From Gammaproteobacteria bacterium (GTDB lineage Bacteria > Pseudomonadota > Gammaproteobacteria > Steroidobacterales > Woeseiaceae), in assembly GCA_013151645.1 (NCBI GenBank), contig JAADHU010000014.1, positions 1 to 46,440 of the forward strand: a DNA stretch of 46,440 bases, in the 5' to 3' direction. The notes under the pieces are model-generated. The model was not told the DNA's origin and did not search any database. It was given only the letters and a program-made list of their open reading frames with translations. This document shows, one piece after another, positions 46,023 through 46,440 of the stretch. The stretch's first letter is position 1. Each line of letters starts with the position of its first letter. A program made the translations under genes and the position numbers.

Positions 46023-46263
46023 CCGGATCGCCAGAACAACCCTGCTCTGGGGTTGCGTGGGATGCGGCTCGCTGGTGCTGGCCGCTGACGAAATACAACC
46101 CGATCTCGAGTTACTCGAGTATCTGGGTAGCTGGGAAGAATCGGATGAAGACTGGTTACTGTTCAATGATGACACGGACCCGAAAGTGCTCGTCGAGGGC
46201 AGCAAGCAAAGCGATGCAACGCCGAAAGGTGGCGCATCGACGGAGTTAGACAATGAACGTTAA
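46012..46263 (+). CDS. Small acidic exported protein
   Basis: The 83-residue product starts at ATG 46012, inside the previous gene (11-nt overlap). A signal peptide with ARTTLLWGCVGCGSLVLAAD is followed by a strongly acidic stretch (LELLEYLGSWEESDEDWLLF). I recognise no family. Proteins of this type often lie between DUF3619 and DUF3106 genes in ECF operons. It overlaps the next gene by 11 nt. Confidence 0.7.
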   Translation: MSVSRIARTTLLWGCVGCGSLVLAADEIQPDLELLEYLGSWEESDEDWLLFNDDTDPKVLVEGSKQSDATPKGGASTELDNER

Positions 46264-46440
46264 AATGACCTACGCGCTCGTGGCAACAATGTTCCTTGCA
46301 ATGGCCAGCCCCGCGCTTGCCCAGGAGCAAGCCACCGCCTGGCAGAACCTGAGTGAAGCGCAACAGAAAATTTTGCAGCCTTATGCGGATGACTGGGCCA
46401 CGATCAGCCCGCAGCGACAGACGAGACTGGCGGCCGGTGC
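46253..46440 (+). CDS. DUF3106-like exported protein, N-terminal part (cut by window edge)
   Basis: The frame starts at ATG 46253 and stays open to the window edge (62 codons seen). The signal peptide (ALVATMFLAMASPALAQ) is followed by WQNLSEAQQKILQPYADDW and SPQRQTRLAAG, a W-x-L-x-x-x-Q-Q pattern typical of DUF3106 proteins. These are periplasmic helical proteins encoded with ECF sigma and DUF3619 genes; their role is unknown. Confidence 0.8.
   Translation, partial: MNVKMTYALVATMFLAMASPALAQEQATAWQNLSEAQQKILQPYADDWATISPQRQTRLAAG

Overview
The window looks like chromosomal DNA of a moderately GC-rich gammaproteobacterium. The best evidence is gene order. One block runs LysM lipoprotein-dprA-smg-topA-tsaC-hemF on the minus strand. 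Divergent to it is def-fmt-rsmB-DUF4390-ntrY-ntrX. Nearby are argS-SPOR protein and priA, and aroE and hemB are also present. This arrangement is typical of Chromatiales, Xanthomonadales or Woeseiales-like lineages; the genus cannot be named from sequence alone. There are no rRNA genes, tRNA genes, CRISPR arrays, intact insertion sequences or phage genes. The DNA is densely packed, with many 4-nt stop/start overlaps and no gene-free stretch above 300 bp.

Layout. 1-3156 (minus): an apparent operon of NnrU-like membrane protein, APC permease, BtpA/SgcQ-family TIM barrel and a PfkB-type kinase cut by the window edge. 3296-5923 (plus): an ornithine cyclodeaminase-family enzyme, a 100-bp element with inverted-repeat ends, a small membrane protein, an RRM RNA-binding protein and a DsbA-like isomerase. 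5946-10057 (minus): an HD phosphohydrolase, exonuclease III and oligopeptidase A. 10153-13343: glutathione reductase converging on aroE and hemB.

13454-15376 holds the most interesting locus. An ECF sigma factor and a membrane-anchored ZAS-type anti-sigma factor are followed by a secreted HvfA-like RiPP metallophore precursor. That precursor carries eight EGSCG and one EGKCG core motifs in a 39-bp tandem repeat, and an intrinsic terminator follows. The start codons of the sigma gene and the precursor gene both lie about 65 bp downstream of a shared bipartite motif, CACGCCTG-N12-TCRAAW, which suggests one autoregulated regulon. No DUF692 (MNIO) or DUF2063 maturation gene is within the window, so the precursor appears separated from its modifying enzymes.

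15475-17459 (plus): DNA-3-methyladenine glycosylase I and three small proteins. 17537-21711 (minus): a large secreted PA-domain subtilase followed by a DapA-superfamily enzyme. 21813-28723 (minus): heme, tRNA t6A, topoisomerase and DNA-processing genes. 28915-36850 (plus): the def operon, preceded by a possible 28-codon leader ORF, with a nitrogen-type two-component pair whose regulator has a degenerate AAA+ domain. 37012-44749 (minus): an acyltransferase-3/SGNH protein, CapA-like lipoprotein, SPOR protein, argS and priA. 45037-46440 (plus): a second ECF sigma operon with a DUF3619-like protein, a small acidic secreted protein and a DUF3106-like protein, cut by the window edge.
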